A stretch of 55,435 nucleotides of DNA from the NCBI GenBank assembly GCA_040880545.1, contig JBBDIE010000002.1, forward strand, positions 1-55,435. Direction: 5' to 3'. This stretch comes from M55B112 sp040880545 (GTDB taxonomy: Bacteria > Bacteroidota > Bacteroidia > Bacteroidales > GCA-2748055). The position numbers and the translations under genes are program-made. Under the pieces are notes generated by a model that was not told the DNA's origin, did no database searches, and saw only the letters and a program-made list of their open reading frames with translations. Shown here one piece after another: positions 43,454 to 52,202 of the stretch; the first letter of the stretch is position 1, and each line of letters opens with the position of its first letter.

Positions 43454-44602
43454 ATGTATCTCCGAAAATTAACATTCAGGGAGAACGAGGGAAAAACCAT
43501 TGAATGGTTGATCGACAACGTTCACCTTGGCAAGATCAATCTGATCGTAGGACAGAATTCCAGTGGTAAAACACGAACCCTGAATGCGGTATCTGAACTC
43601 GTAGAATTGCTCAATGGGGGTACGAATATACCGAAGGTCCATGGAAAATACAAAGTATCATTCCTTGTTGACGACCAGGAGGTATTGCTGGAGATTGAAT
43701 ATGATAACAGTATTATCATCAATGAAAGTCTGGTATGGAAGGGGGAGCAGGTTATTGAAAGGAGAGAAGACGGATCGGGATGGATCATATACATGGGAGG
43801 CAAGGAAAATATCGCGCTTGATTTCGGAATTGCCTCCAACCAGCTTGCCTGTTTTGCCAAACGCGATAAGTTACAGCATCCCTTTCTGGAACATATCCAT
43901 AAGTGGGCCAGGAATATGAGGCGGTTTGATTTTAGTGGTAACCTGGGTAAGAACAGTTATTCCTTGAAAAGTATCTTTGAATCGGATGAAATTGATTTGA
44001 GTGATACTAATTCATCCCTGGTACCCATTTTTTACCTGGGTACAGTCAATTTCAAAAAATTCAGGGAGCAGGTTATCTCCGATATGAATGAAATAGGCTA
44101 TGAACTGGAGGATGCCGGTATTACCAGGTATTCGGAAAAGAATCATCGTTCACAACAGGAACAATTTGCCGTCTATACTACCGAAAAGGGACTGGAAAAA
44201 CAGGTTACGCAACGGGATATGTCCCAGGGGATGTTTCGTGCATTCAGCGTGCTTGTACGGTTGAATAGTCATATTCTGGAAGGGGTAACCGGGTGTGTTG
44301 TAATTGACGATATTGGAGAAGGGCTGGACTTTTCCAGGGCAAAACTACTGGTGAACCTCCTGGTTAAAAAGGCAGAATCATCCGGCATCCAGCTGATCAT
44401 GTCGACAAATGACTCCTTTATTATGAATACTGTCCAGATAGAAAATTGGGCGGTACTGCACCGTAACGGAAACAAGATCAGCCTGTACAATTATGAAAAT
44501 TCTAAAGAGATATTTGAAGAGTTCAAGTTTACCGGCTTGAATAATTTTGATTTCTATGCCAGTGAGTTCTTCAAAACCGGTTTTTCAGACCCATCCGAAT
44601 GA
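43454..44602 (+). CDS. SMC/ABC-type AAA family ATPase of a two-gene cassette (382 aa)
   Basis: The N-terminus carries Walker A as GQNSSGKT (residues 33-40), right after KINLIV, the hallmark of OLD/RecF-like ATPases. A middle region of about 200 residues has a mixed strand-helix lid. The ABC signature appears as MSQGMFRAF (about 256-264), Walker B as VVIDDIGEGLD (from about 283), where the usual catalytic Glu is replaced by Asp, and the H-loop is MSTND (Asn for His). The protein pairs with the TOPRIM-like gene, overlapping it by 4 bases (ATGA). The pattern resembles RloA, AriA (PARIS) and OLD-type defence ATPases. No homologue is near; core genes lie on both sides. The exact family is not settled. 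Confidence 0.85.
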   Translation: MYLRKLTFRENEGKTIEWLIDNVHLGKINLIVGQNSSGKTRTLNAVSELVELLNGGTNIPKVHGKYKVSFLVDDQEVLLEIEYDNSIIINESLVWKGEQVIERREDGSGWIIYMGGKENIALDFGIASNQLACFAKRDKLQHPFLEHIHKWARNMRRFDFSGNLGKNSYSLKSIFESDEIDLSDTNSSLVPIFYLGTVNFKKFREQVISDMNEIGYELEDAGITRYSEKNHRSQQEQFAVYTTEKGLEKQVTQRDMSQGMFRAFSVLVRLNSHILEGVTGCVVIDDIGEGLDFSRAKLLVNLLVKKAESSGIQLIMSTNDSFIMNTVQIENWAVLHRNGNKISLYNYENSKEIFEEFKFTGLNNFDFYASEFFKTGFSDPSE

Positions 44603-45303
44603 AGCGTATTGCCATATTTGTTGAAGGTCTTACAGAGCAGATCCTGGTGAAGCGTATGCTGGAAAACGTGATGAGAAGTAAGCAAATTGCTGTTCAGACG
44701 GTTAAAATCACAGGGGGTCATAATATCCGCATGTCATTTACTGTGATGCAGGCCGCCAAGGTAAACCGGGATACCGGTTATTATGTGTTGATCTATGATT
44801 GTGGTGGGGAAACCAATGTGAAAGGGTACCTGGTGATGCAGCGCCAAAGCCTTGTAGACAAAGGATATACCTGTATTATTGGATTGCGGGATGTCTATCC
44901 GAATTTCACCCATGAGGAGATCCCAAAGTTGAGAAAAGGGCTTAATTTCAAGTTATCCCAGCAGGGGGCCGTCACCCGCATACATCTTGCGATTATGGAG
45001 ACCGAGGCGTGGTTTTTAGGGGAATATACCCATTTGGCGAAGGTCTCCACGAAACTTACCCCGGAATTCATTCAAAAAAGACTCGGTTTTAATCCGAAAA
45101 CCGAAAATATGGAGGAGCGGGAGAACCCGGCGGAAGATTTAAAAAGGGTGTACAAACTGGTGGACCAGGATTATACAAAAAAGAGGAACAGGCTAAACAG
45201 AATCATTGGTATACTGAATTTTAATTTCTTTACCCGTAGGCTGGCCAGAAAAATGGTGAGTCTGGGAGATTTTGTGAATCAGTTGGAACTGTTTTTCGAA
45301 TAA
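44599..45303 (+). CDS. TOPRIM-like (DUF4276/RloB-like) protein of the two-gene cassette (234 aa)
   Basis: The N-terminus KRIAIFVEGLTEQILVKRML matches the opening of TOPRIM-type proteins, with E9 in VEGLTE. Acidic residues follow at the expected spacing: D67 in LIYDCGGE, D98 in GLRDVYPNF and E134/E136 in AIMETEAWFLGE; the ExEAWFL pattern is typical of DUF4276/RloB-like proteins. This would be a metal-dependent nuclease or nucleotide-binding core. The C-terminal 70 residues are helical and basic. It overlaps the ATPase by the ATGA arrangement, so both are made together. Role by analogy: effector nuclease regulated by the ATPase. The TOPRIM call rests on motif reading. Confidence 0.75.
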   Translation: MKRIAIFVEGLTEQILVKRMLENVMRSKQIAVQTVKITGGHNIRMSFTVMQAAKVNRDTGYYVLIYDCGGETNVKGYLVMQRQSLVDKGYTCIIGLRDVYPNFTHEEIPKLRKGLNFKLSQQGAVTRIHLAIMETEAWFLGEYTHLAKVSTKLTPEFIQKRLGFNPKTENMEERENPAEDLKRVYKLVDQDYTKKRNRLNRIIGILNFNFFTRRLARKMVSLGDFVNQLELFFE

Positions 45304-45700
45304 ATTAAAGATTGGAATTTGCACCTTCTTCTTCTATTTACGCCTCCACATTTGATGGTAATATTTTGACATTATTTCTGACCGGTTTTCAAACATTATT
45401 CTGTTAATAACTTCGCTGATTTTCAACACGTTTATCCATGGTTTTTCCGGTATTTTTGACTACTTTTGATAGAACTAAAATCAGATGGATTGTTGGCTTG
45501 TATTAAGTTGATTAACAGAAGATTGAAATATTTTCAATTCCCGGTTTCCAGGTGTTATGATATTGCAACTGCCAGGTTAGGCGGGATATCACTGGTTTTC
45601 CTGAATATTTGTGGATTTTACTGGTAAAATTACGTTGCCCGGTAAAGGTGCGTTGAATGTATATATTATTGTATTATAATTAATAGCAAAAGTTTGCAAA
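45304..45700. other. 397-base leader region before gyrB
   Basis: Two TAnnTTTG boxes, TATTTTTG at 45451-45458 and TACTTTTG at 45461-45468, are possible gyrB promoters without good TTG partners. A 16-base inverted repeat, ATTTTAC-TG-GTAAAAT, lies at 45615-45630, and GCAAA-AG-TTTGC immediately before the start codon. Two degenerate DnaA-box-like sites exist but no cluster. No gene is seen. Confidence 0.45.
45615..45630. promoter_or_regulatory. 16-bp inverted repeat in the gyrB leader
   Basis: ATTTTAC and GTAAAAT flank TG. It lies 71 bases before the gyrB ATG. Whether it is an operator or supercoiling-sensitive element is not shown. Confidence 0.35.
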
Positions 45701-47707
45701 ATGGATCAAAACAAGGAGAAAACAACTGAAAAAGAGTTGTTGCGAAGTTATTCAGCTGAAAGTATCCAGGTACTGGAAGGATTGGAGGCAGTGCGGAAAA
45801 GACCTGCCATGTTCATCGGTGATGTAAGCGAAAAAGGCCTCCATCATCTTGTTTACGAGGTGGTGGATAATTCAATTGATGAAGCCCTGGAGGGCCATTG
45901 TAAAAATATCACGGTCATTATCAATGAAGATGGCTCAGTTACCATTGAGGATGATGGACGGGGCATTCCCATTGAAATATTAAAAAAGGAGAAGAAATCG
46001 GCGCTGGAGGTGGTTATGACCGTTTTGCATGCCGGGGGTAAATTCAATAAAGATTCATATAAAGTTTCCGGTGGTTTGCATGGGGTTGGTGTTTCGTGTG
46101 TAAATGCACTATCACAACACCTCAGGGCAGAGATTCACCGTAACGGTAAAGTCTATGAGCAAGAATATGTTCGTGGAGTGCCTCAGGCTCCCGTGGCTGA
46201 AATAGGTGCTACAGACCGGTCAGGTACGATTATTAAATTCACGCCCGACAAAGATATTTTCAATATCACCGACTATAAATATGAAATTCTGGCTTCTAGG
46301 CTCCGGGAACTTTCATTTCTGAATAAAGGGATCAGGCTATCCATTACCGATATGCGTGAATTTGAAGAAAACGGTAACGGAAATGGCGAAGGAAACGGTA
46401 ACGGATCGGAAGAAAATCATTACAGGTCCGATAATTTTTATTCGGAGGAGGGATTAAAAGAGTTCGTACTTTTTCTGGATGCGACCAGGGAAAAACTTAC
46501 AGACGAGATCATACATATAGACACAGTAAAAAATGATGTTCCTGTGGAATTGGCGCTTCAGTATAATACCTCCTTTTCAGAGAATGTACATTCCTATGTG
46601 AACAACATCAACACCATTGAAGGGGGTACGCATCTTTCAGGTTTCAGAAGAGGCCTAACCAGGACGTTGAAAAGTTATGCCGAAAAATCGGGTATGCTTG
46701 CAAAACTGAAGTTTGATATTAACGGCGACGATTTCAGGGAGGGTCTTACAGCAATTATTTCCGTGAAAGTCGCAGAGCCTCAATTTGAAGGGCAGACCAA
46801 AACAAAACTTGGTAATTCCGACATTATGGGAGTTGTTGACCAGGCTGTGAGCAGCGAACTGGCCCATTATCTGGAAGAGAATCCTAAAGATGCCAGGCAG
46901 ATCGTTTCCAAAGTGATTTTGGCTGCAACGGCACGTCATGCCGCAAGGAAGGCGAGAGAACTGGTACAACGGAAAAATGTGCTGTCGGGGGCTGGTTTGC
47001 CAGGTAAACTAGCCGATTGTTCGGAAAAGGATCCGGCCCTAACTGAGATATTCCTTGTGGAGGGTGATTCAGCCGGTGGAACTGCAAAACAGGGAAGAGA
47101 CAGAAACTTCCAGGCAATCATGCCTCTTCGGGGTAAAATCCTGAATGTGGAGAAAGCCATGGTGCATAAAATCTTCGAAAATGAAGAGATCAAAAATATT
47201 TTTACGGCGCTGGGTGTTCGGATCGGGACGGAAGAGGACAGCAAAGAGTTGAACCTGAGCGGACTGAGATACCATAAGGTGATTATTATGACGGATGCCG
47301 ATGTCGATGGTTCACACATCGACACACTGATTATGACCTTCTTCTTCAGGTATATGAACGAGATTATACAGAATGGGTACCTATATATTGCAGCACCACC
47401 GCTGTACCTGATCAGGAAAGGAAAAACTGAGAAGTATTGCTGGACTGAGGAAGAACGGGCTGTCATTGTAAAGGAATATGGCGGTGAAGCCGGAATTCAC
47501 ATACAACGATATAAAGGTCTTGGTGAAATGAATGCAGAGCAGCTATGGGACACTACCATGAATCCGGAAAACAGAACATTGAGACAGGTTACCATCGATT
47601 CAGCTGCTGAGGCTGACAGGATCTTTTCCATGTTAATGGGTGATGAAGTTCCTCCAAGAAGAGAATTTATTGAAAAACATGCCAAATACGCAAATATAGA
47701 TGCGTAA
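45701..47707 (+). CDS. gyrB: DNA gyrase subunit B
   Basis: GyrB supplies the ATPase and part of the DNA gate for negative supercoiling. The N-terminal GHKL domain shows LEAVRKRPAMFIG, EVVDNSIDEA with the catalytic Glu, DDGRGIP, GGLHGVG and the transducer domain; the TOPRIM domain shows EIFLVEGDSAGG, PLRGKILNVEKA and the metal DADVDGSH; the C-terminus shows IQRYKGLGEMN. At 668 aa it is standard for the short (non-proteobacterial) form. A loop in the N-terminal domain has a low-complexity Asn/Gly run near residues 224-237. A long leader precedes it and a clear terminator follows. ParE is the main alternative, less likely given the full match to GyrB patterns. Confidence 0.94.
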   Translation: MDQNKEKTTEKELLRSYSAESIQVLEGLEAVRKRPAMFIGDVSEKGLHHLVYEVVDNSIDEALEGHCKNITVIINEDGSVTIEDDGRGIPIEILKKEKKSALEVVMTVLHAGGKFNKDSYKVSGGLHGVGVSCVNALSQHLRAEIHRNGKVYEQEYVRGVPQAPVAEIGATDRSGTIIKFTPDKDIFNITDYKYEILASRLRELSFLNKGIRLSITDMREFEENGNGNGEGNGNGSEENHYRSDNFYSEEGLKEFVLFLDATREKLTDEIIHIDTVKNDVPVELALQYNTSFSENVHSYVNNINTIEGGTHLSGFRRGLTRTLKSYAEKSGMLAKLKFDINGDDFREGLTAIISVKVAEPQFEGQTKTKLGNSDIMGVVDQAVSSELAHYLEENPKDARQIVSKVILAATARHAARKARELVQRKNVLSGAGLPGKLADCSEKDPALTEIFLVEGDSAGGTAKQGRDRNFQAIMPLRGKILNVEKAMVHKIFENEEIKNIFTALGVRIGTEEDSKELNLSGLRYHKVIIMTDADVDGSHIDTLIMTFFFRYMNEIIQNGYLYIAAPPLYLIRKGKTEKYCWTEEERAVIVKEYGGEAGIHIQRYKGLGEMNAEQLWDTTMNPENRTLRQVTIDSAAEADRIFSMLMGDEVPPRREFIEKHAKYANIDA

Positions 47708-47738
47708 CACTGGCCGGTACTGAATTTTTATGATCTTA

Positions 47739-47766
47739 CCCCGGGAAAGTTTTCCGGGGTTTTTTA
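47739..47766 (+). terminator. Rho-independent terminator of gyrB
   Basis: CCCCGG (47739-47744) and CCGGGG (47754-47759) form a GC-rich stem extended by GAAA/TTTT pairing, followed directly by TTTTTT at 47760-47765. It lies 32 bases after the gyrB stop codon. Confidence 0.85.
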
Positions 47767-47926
47767 TTCCACTGTCTGTATCATAACCAGCATAACATTT
47801 TTTTCTAATCAGATAAGTATGTAGTAGCCGATTACGGCCCGAAAATTTAATTCCTGCTCCATTGTTAATTACTCTCAGATAGTGAATTGTATTTTTTTCT
47901 AACTTAGCTCAAATTCAAATGATGTC

Positions 47927-49231
47927 ATGTCTGAAGAAAATATAAAGATTGAATTAAAGAGTGATGATGTGGAAGACATTCTGGGCAAGGTGCCAGGATG
48001 GTTAACCAGAAATGGAATATTTATGCTCTTAATGCTGATATCTATCCTGATACTTGGAGCCTGGACTATAAAAATACCGGATGTAAAAAAGGCCGATATC
48101 TATGTTACTTCCCGCATTCCACCTGCTGACATACAATCAAGATCAGATGGAAAAATTGATCAGCTGATGGTCAGTGATAATGAAAGGGTAAATAAGGGAC
48201 AGGTATTAGCGGTCATTGAAAATCCAGCAAATTATGACGATGTAATGGCTTTGCATCGCAGACTGAACGGAATTACAATTACAAATGAAAAAATTTATGA
48301 CCTGGAATTGCCTGCAGGAAATCATTCGAACCTGGGGATGATCCAGCAAGATTATGCTTCATTTTACAAAAATTTAATGGCCTGCAGGGAGTTTGTCAGT
48401 TTGAATTACCACAATAGAAAAATTGCGGCACTGAAGCAGAAATATGATCAGTATATTAATTATTCTGTGCATCTGGATACCAGGGCAAGTACCCTTAAGG
48501 AGGAAGATGAACTAACGGAAAAACAATTTCTACGGGATTCTATGTTGTATTTACAAGGGGTGGTTTCCGAATCGGATTTTGAAAGCAGTAAATCCAGATT
48601 ACTGGCCAAAAGGGCAGCATGGCAGGCAATGCTTAGCCTGAAAGCTGAAAATCAGATCAATGCGGCTGGTATTCATGAGCAAATGCTGGAGATGGAACTC
48701 AAAAGAGAAGAACAGTATACTGAATTGTTTTCCACCATGGAAGAATCCCTGAACAGGCTCCGGGCAACCATTGCTGCCTGGGAAAAGAAGTACCTGATTA
48801 TCGCTCCGATTAACGGTCATGCGACATTTAACCGGATATGGAGTGTAAACCAGAATATAAACCAGGGGGAGAAAGTGATGACCATCATCCCCATGGATCA
48901 GGAAGGACTCATTGGGAAAATATTGCTTCCTATTAGAGGTGCAGGAGAGGTACGGGAGGGGCACCAGGTAAACATCAGGTTTGCTAATTTTCCCTACCTG
49001 GAATATGGTATGGTAAAAGGGGAGGTGAGCAATGTGTCAAAAGTACCCCACGATGATTTTTATTCTGTGGAAGTTAATTTACCCGATGGACTAACTACCT
49101 ATTACGGAATTGAAATAAATTTTGATCAGAATATGCAGGGACAGGCTGAAATACTGACAGATAAACTAAGGCTTTTGAAAAGAATATTTAATCCGGTCCG
49201 AAGTGCCGTGTCACGTCAACGCGAGATGTAG
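47927..49231 (+). CDS. HlyD family membrane-fusion adaptor (434 aa)
   Basis: A short cytoplasmic start (residues 1-30) is followed by one transmembrane helix (about 31-50) and a periplasmic part. The lipoyl half-motif DIQSRSDGKIDQLMVSDNERVNKGQVLAVIENP (about 68-100) leads into a long coiled hairpin (about 105-285), and KKYLIIAPINGHATFNRIWSVNQNINQGEKVMTIIP returns to the lipoyl and barrel domains. This architecture matches adaptors that work with peptide-exporting, peptidase-containing ABC transporters of Bacteroidota. No such transporter is adjacent. The gene begins 195 bases before the second adaptor. Confidence 0.88.
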   Translation: MSEENIKIELKSDDVEDILGKVPGWLTRNGIFMLLMLISILILGAWTIKIPDVKKADIYVTSRIPPADIQSRSDGKIDQLMVSDNERVNKGQVLAVIENPANYDDVMALHRRLNGITITNEKIYDLELPAGNHSNLGMIQQDYASFYKNLMACREFVSLNYHNRKIAALKQKYDQYINYSVHLDTRASTLKEEDELTEKQFLRDSMLYLQGVVSESDFESSKSRLLAKRAAWQAMLSLKAENQINAAGIHEQMLEMELKREEQYTELFSTMEESLNRLRATIAAWEKKYLIIAPINGHATFNRIWSVNQNINQGEKVMTIIPMDQEGLIGKILLPIRGAGEVREGHQVNIRFANFPYLEYGMVKGEVSNVSKVPHDDFYSVEVNLPDGLTTYYGIEINFDQNMQGQAEILTDKLRLLKRIFNPVRSAVSRQREM

Positions 49232-49326
49232 CCCCGGTAATATGCAATGACCGTTTCTTCTATTTATTCTCAATTCAGATTTTCCGATTATTGAATGTTA
49301 TTAATAATTTTGGTTGAAATTATGTG

Positions 49327-49334
49327 TATTTTTG
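49327..49334 (+). promoter_or_regulatory. Candidate -7 box between the two adaptor genes
   Basis: TATTTTTG fits TAnnTTTG. No TTG lies at the ideal distance. It is 93 bases before GTG 49427. Just beyond, AAAAGT-ATAAC-ACTTTT and a T-run at about 49352-49372 could act as a weak terminator or attenuator hairpin. Confidence 0.4.
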
Positions 49335-49426
49335 CACGATGCCACCGTGAAAAGTATAACACTTTTTTGGTTTCCGATCGTTGAAAATTGTTCATTTCAA
49401 TAATAACCATTACTAACAATAGATTT

Positions 49427-50632
49427 GTGAAAAGAGTAGTATTATACATTATTATTGCTGCCGTAGTTGCAGCAACTGTCTTTGCCATAATTAAATATGT
49501 ACCGGTTGGAAGGATTAATTCCGGTGAGTTTGAAATTTCCAGGGTGGAGATGGGTTCTGTAATTTTAACGATTCCGGCTGAGGGTACAGTGGAGCCTGAA
49601 AGCGAGGTATTGATCCTCAGCCCTGCATCCAGCATTATCCAAAGAATTGTGAAGGATGTGGGAAGTAAAGTCGAACTGGGTGAAGCGATCATTATTCTGG
49701 ACCCAACACCAGTACAGGAGGAAATTGAAAAAATTGAAGATCAACTGGAGGTAAAGAGGAATGCATTGAAAAAGAACGAGCTAAATGCACGAAGTATACG
49801 TGTTGATCTTGACTATAATGTGGAAGTCAGAAAGTTGCGTATTGCATCCATTAAATCGGAACTGGCAGATCAGGAGCAGTTGCTGGAGGTTGGAGGAATC
49901 TCACCTGCAAAGTTCGAGAAAACCAAGCAGGAATTGGTACTTGCTGAAAAGGATCTGGAAACTTTGAATGCCCGAAATTCAATACGATTACAACAGCTTG
50001 AAACTGAAGATGAAGGGTTGTTACTTCAGATTGCCATACAGGAGAAGACTCTGGAACAACAGCAGGAATTGTTGAAAAATATGATCATCAGGGCACCTTC
50101 ATCCGGGATTATCCTGTCTGTGGAAGGACAACAGGGGGAAAAGGTAAATAAGGACAAATTGCTTATAAAGATGTCCAACCTCTCCAATTTCAAAATACTG
50201 GCTATGGCAGATGATAAACTTTCTGAATTTATCAGAACAGGGAGTGAAGTAGTAGTTGGACTTGCAGATGAATCGCTGAAGGGTCAGATAGGTACGGTGA
50301 GTCCTGCAATAAAGAATAAGAAAGTTGAATTTGATGTTTACCTTGAACAGAGCAACCACTGGAAATTACGGCCGAATATGACCCTCCCCATACAGGTTGT
50401 TGTTGACCGTGCCGACAGCGTTATGCGGGTACAGTATGGTCCTTCATTGTTACGGTCTTCTGATTTTGATATTTATAAGGTTGAAGGTAATGTGGCTTTT
50501 AAGCAGCGCATCAGAACTGGTCTGATGGGTGACCGTTATCTTGAGATTCAGTCAGGAGCAGAACCAGGCGACCAGGTGATTATATCCGATGTTTCGCTGT
50601 TCAGGAATAAGGACAGGGTAGATATTTATTAA
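49427..50632 (+). CDS. HlyD/MacA-type periplasmic adaptor subunit (401 aa)
   Basis: An N-terminal membrane anchor (residues 5-25) precedes a lipoyl domain (VILTIPAEGTVEPESEVLILSP and VKDVGSKVELGEAIIILDP) and a long coiled hairpin (about 80-205, rich in Glu, Lys, Gln), then a second lipoyl half (MIIRAPSSGIILSVEGQQGEKVNKDKLLI), a beta-barrel and a membrane-proximal domain (YKVEGNVAFKQRIRTGLMG). GTG 49427 starts it; a TTG at 49388 would add 13 unlike residues. A TATTTTTG box at 49327-49334 may drive it. With the TolC-like gene 13 bases downstream it should form a tripartite exporter with an inner pump encoded elsewhere. Confidence 0.85.
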   Translation: MKRVVLYIIIAAVVAATVFAIIKYVPVGRINSGEFEISRVEMGSVILTIPAEGTVEPESEVLILSPASSIIQRIVKDVGSKVELGEAIIILDPTPVQEEIEKIEDQLEVKRNALKKNELNARSIRVDLDYNVEVRKLRIASIKSELADQEQLLEVGGISPAKFEKTKQELVLAEKDLETLNARNSIRLQQLETEDEGLLLQIAIQEKTLEQQQELLKNMIIRAPSSGIILSVEGQQGEKVNKDKLLIKMSNLSNFKILAMADDKLSEFIRTGSEVVVGLADESLKGQIGTVSPAIKNKKVEFDVYLEQSNHWKLRPNMTLPIQVVVDRADSVMRVQYGPSLLRSSDFDIYKVEGNVAFKQRIRTGLMGDRYLEIQSGAEPGDQVIISDVSLFRNKDRVDIY

Positions 50633-50645
50633 AGTTGTAGTTGTA

Positions 50646-52145
50646 ATGAACCTAAAAAAGCTATTTGTCTTACTGTTTTCAGGATTGATTTTTTTTAATG
50701 CCACCCCGCAGAAAAACGACTCAATAGTTTATTCCCTTAGTCTGCATAATGTTATAGACCTGGCTATTACGCAATCTTCCGCCATCAAATATGCTCAAAA
50801 CACAGATGTCAATGCCTATTGGCGTTATAAAAACTACCTGACCAGGTTCAGGCCACAATTGGTGCTGACCGGGGAATTACCAAAATTTGAAAATACAAAT
50901 AGTCCGATTACCCAACCTGACGGTAGTATTAAATTCCACCGAGTCAGGCGATTTTCATCATCAGCAAATCTGGCGCTGAACCAATCCATTGCACAAACAA
51001 ATACTTATATCTACGCAGCTTCATCTGTCTATGGGATAAACGATATGATTGCACAGGACCAGGAATTTTCGGGGAGTCCGCTCTATATCGGGTTCAGACA
51101 GCCGATCTTTTCCTATAACTGGGCCAAATGGTATAAAAAAACAGCCCCCCTCGATTTTGAAAGGTCAAAAAGAGATTATCTTGAAACCATTGAAGAAATA
51201 GCTCACAGATCAGCCTCCTACTTTTTTAACTACTTGAGGATACAAACAAATTTCAACCTGGCAAAAAGCAATTTAGAGAACAGTGAAGCGAACCTGGAAA
51301 TCGCAGAAGTCAGACGTGGATTAGGCGCAATTTCTGAAAACGATTATTCAAGAATAAGACTGGCGGTGCTTAATGCTCAGAAATCCGTTAGAAATGCAGA
51401 TATGGACCTGAGAAATGCAGATTTCGAACTTAAGTCTTATATCAACCTTGATCAAAGTGCTGAAATCGAATTGGAAATTCCCCTGGTTATGACACTGTTC
51501 TATATAGATCCTGATAAAGCACTTGCTGAGGCCTTGGAAAATAAGGATGATGTAATTGATTTTCAAAGACGGCTGATTTATGCGGACCAGGCCCTGGACC
51601 AGGCAAAGAAGGATAATAGTCTAAGCGCGACCTTGAATGGTAGTTATGGTTTGTCGAATTCTTCAGAAGTATTTGGAGGAATCTACCAGCAGCCTGAACA
51701 ACAGCAATTTGTAAAATTATCCATCAGTTTGCCCATACTGGATTGGGGGAGGTCTGCATCCCAGGTTAAGCTTGCTGAATCGCAGCGTGAATTGGTATTG
51801 TATGATGTGGAGCGCGATAAAAGAGACTTTGAAAGAAGGGTAGTGGTGCAGGTTGAACGATTCAATTTATTAAAGGATCAGTTAAAAACAGCTGACGAGG
51901 CCGACAAGGTGGCTGAGAATGGATATAAAATTGCCCAGAAAAAATTTCAGAACGGGGAGATAAGTATTACTGAACTGAAAATATCACTCAGTGAAAGAGA
52001 GTCAGCCAAGCGAGACTATATCAGGTCCATCGAAGACTACTGGGAATCCTATTACTACATTCGGATATTAACGCTCTATGACTTTGAATTTGAACAGAAG
52101 ATATTCTACGATAACCCGATGCTGTCAGGTGAGGATGCCTTATAG
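50646..52145 (+). CDS. TolC family outer-membrane efflux channel protein (499 aa)
   Basis: The signal peptide covers residues 1-22 (FFNATPQ-K). The body shows the repeated helical OEP pattern of TolC: LHNVIDLAITQSSAIKYAQNT at the start, then SEANLEIAEVRRGLGAISENDYSRIRLAVLNAQKSVRNADMDL and YADQALDQAKKDN, and the second half with VKLSISLPILDWGRSASQVKLAESQRELV, where P-I-LDWG is a conserved strand. AQKKFQNGEISITELKISLSERESAKRDY completes the fold. As a trimer it would form the outer-membrane channel. It is directly after the second adaptor, so both act together. Confidence 0.9.
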   Translation: MNLKKLFVLLFSGLIFFNATPQKNDSIVYSLSLHNVIDLAITQSSAIKYAQNTDVNAYWRYKNYLTRFRPQLVLTGELPKFENTNSPITQPDGSIKFHRVRRFSSSANLALNQSIAQTNTYIYAASSVYGINDMIAQDQEFSGSPLYIGFRQPIFSYNWAKWYKKTAPLDFERSKRDYLETIEEIAHRSASYFFNYLRIQTNFNLAKSNLENSEANLEIAEVRRGLGAISENDYSRIRLAVLNAQKSVRNADMDLRNADFELKSYINLDQSAEIELEIPLVMTLFYIDPDKALAEALENKDDVIDFQRRLIYADQALDQAKKDNSLSATLNGSYGLSNSSEVFGGIYQQPEQQQFVKLSISLPILDWGRSASQVKLAESQRELVLYDVERDKRDFERRVVVQVERFNLLKDQLKTADEADKVAENGYKIAQKKFQNGEISITELKISLSERESAKRDYIRSIEDYWESYYYIRILTLYDFEFEQKIFYDNPMLSGEDAL

Positions 52146-52202
52146 CGATGCCAGGTTAAACAGGAAGTGAAAATGTACTTCAGGGGGTTGCATATAAAAT
52201 GT

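Noticed and set aside
45304..45700. Replication origin before gyrB
   Set aside because: Only two degenerate DnaA-box-like sites (TTATCCATG, TGTGGATTT) and no dnaA, AT-rich unwinding element or box cluster.
46936..47466. 176-codon open frame on the minus strand opposite gyrB
   Set aside because: It lies wholly inside the conserved TOPRIM-coding part of gyrB and reads like no natural protein (Ser, Phe and Pro-rich mirror of codon bias).
47927..52145. Complete bacteriocin export cluster
   Set aside because: No ABC transporter, precursor peptide or immunity gene could be found in or next to it.
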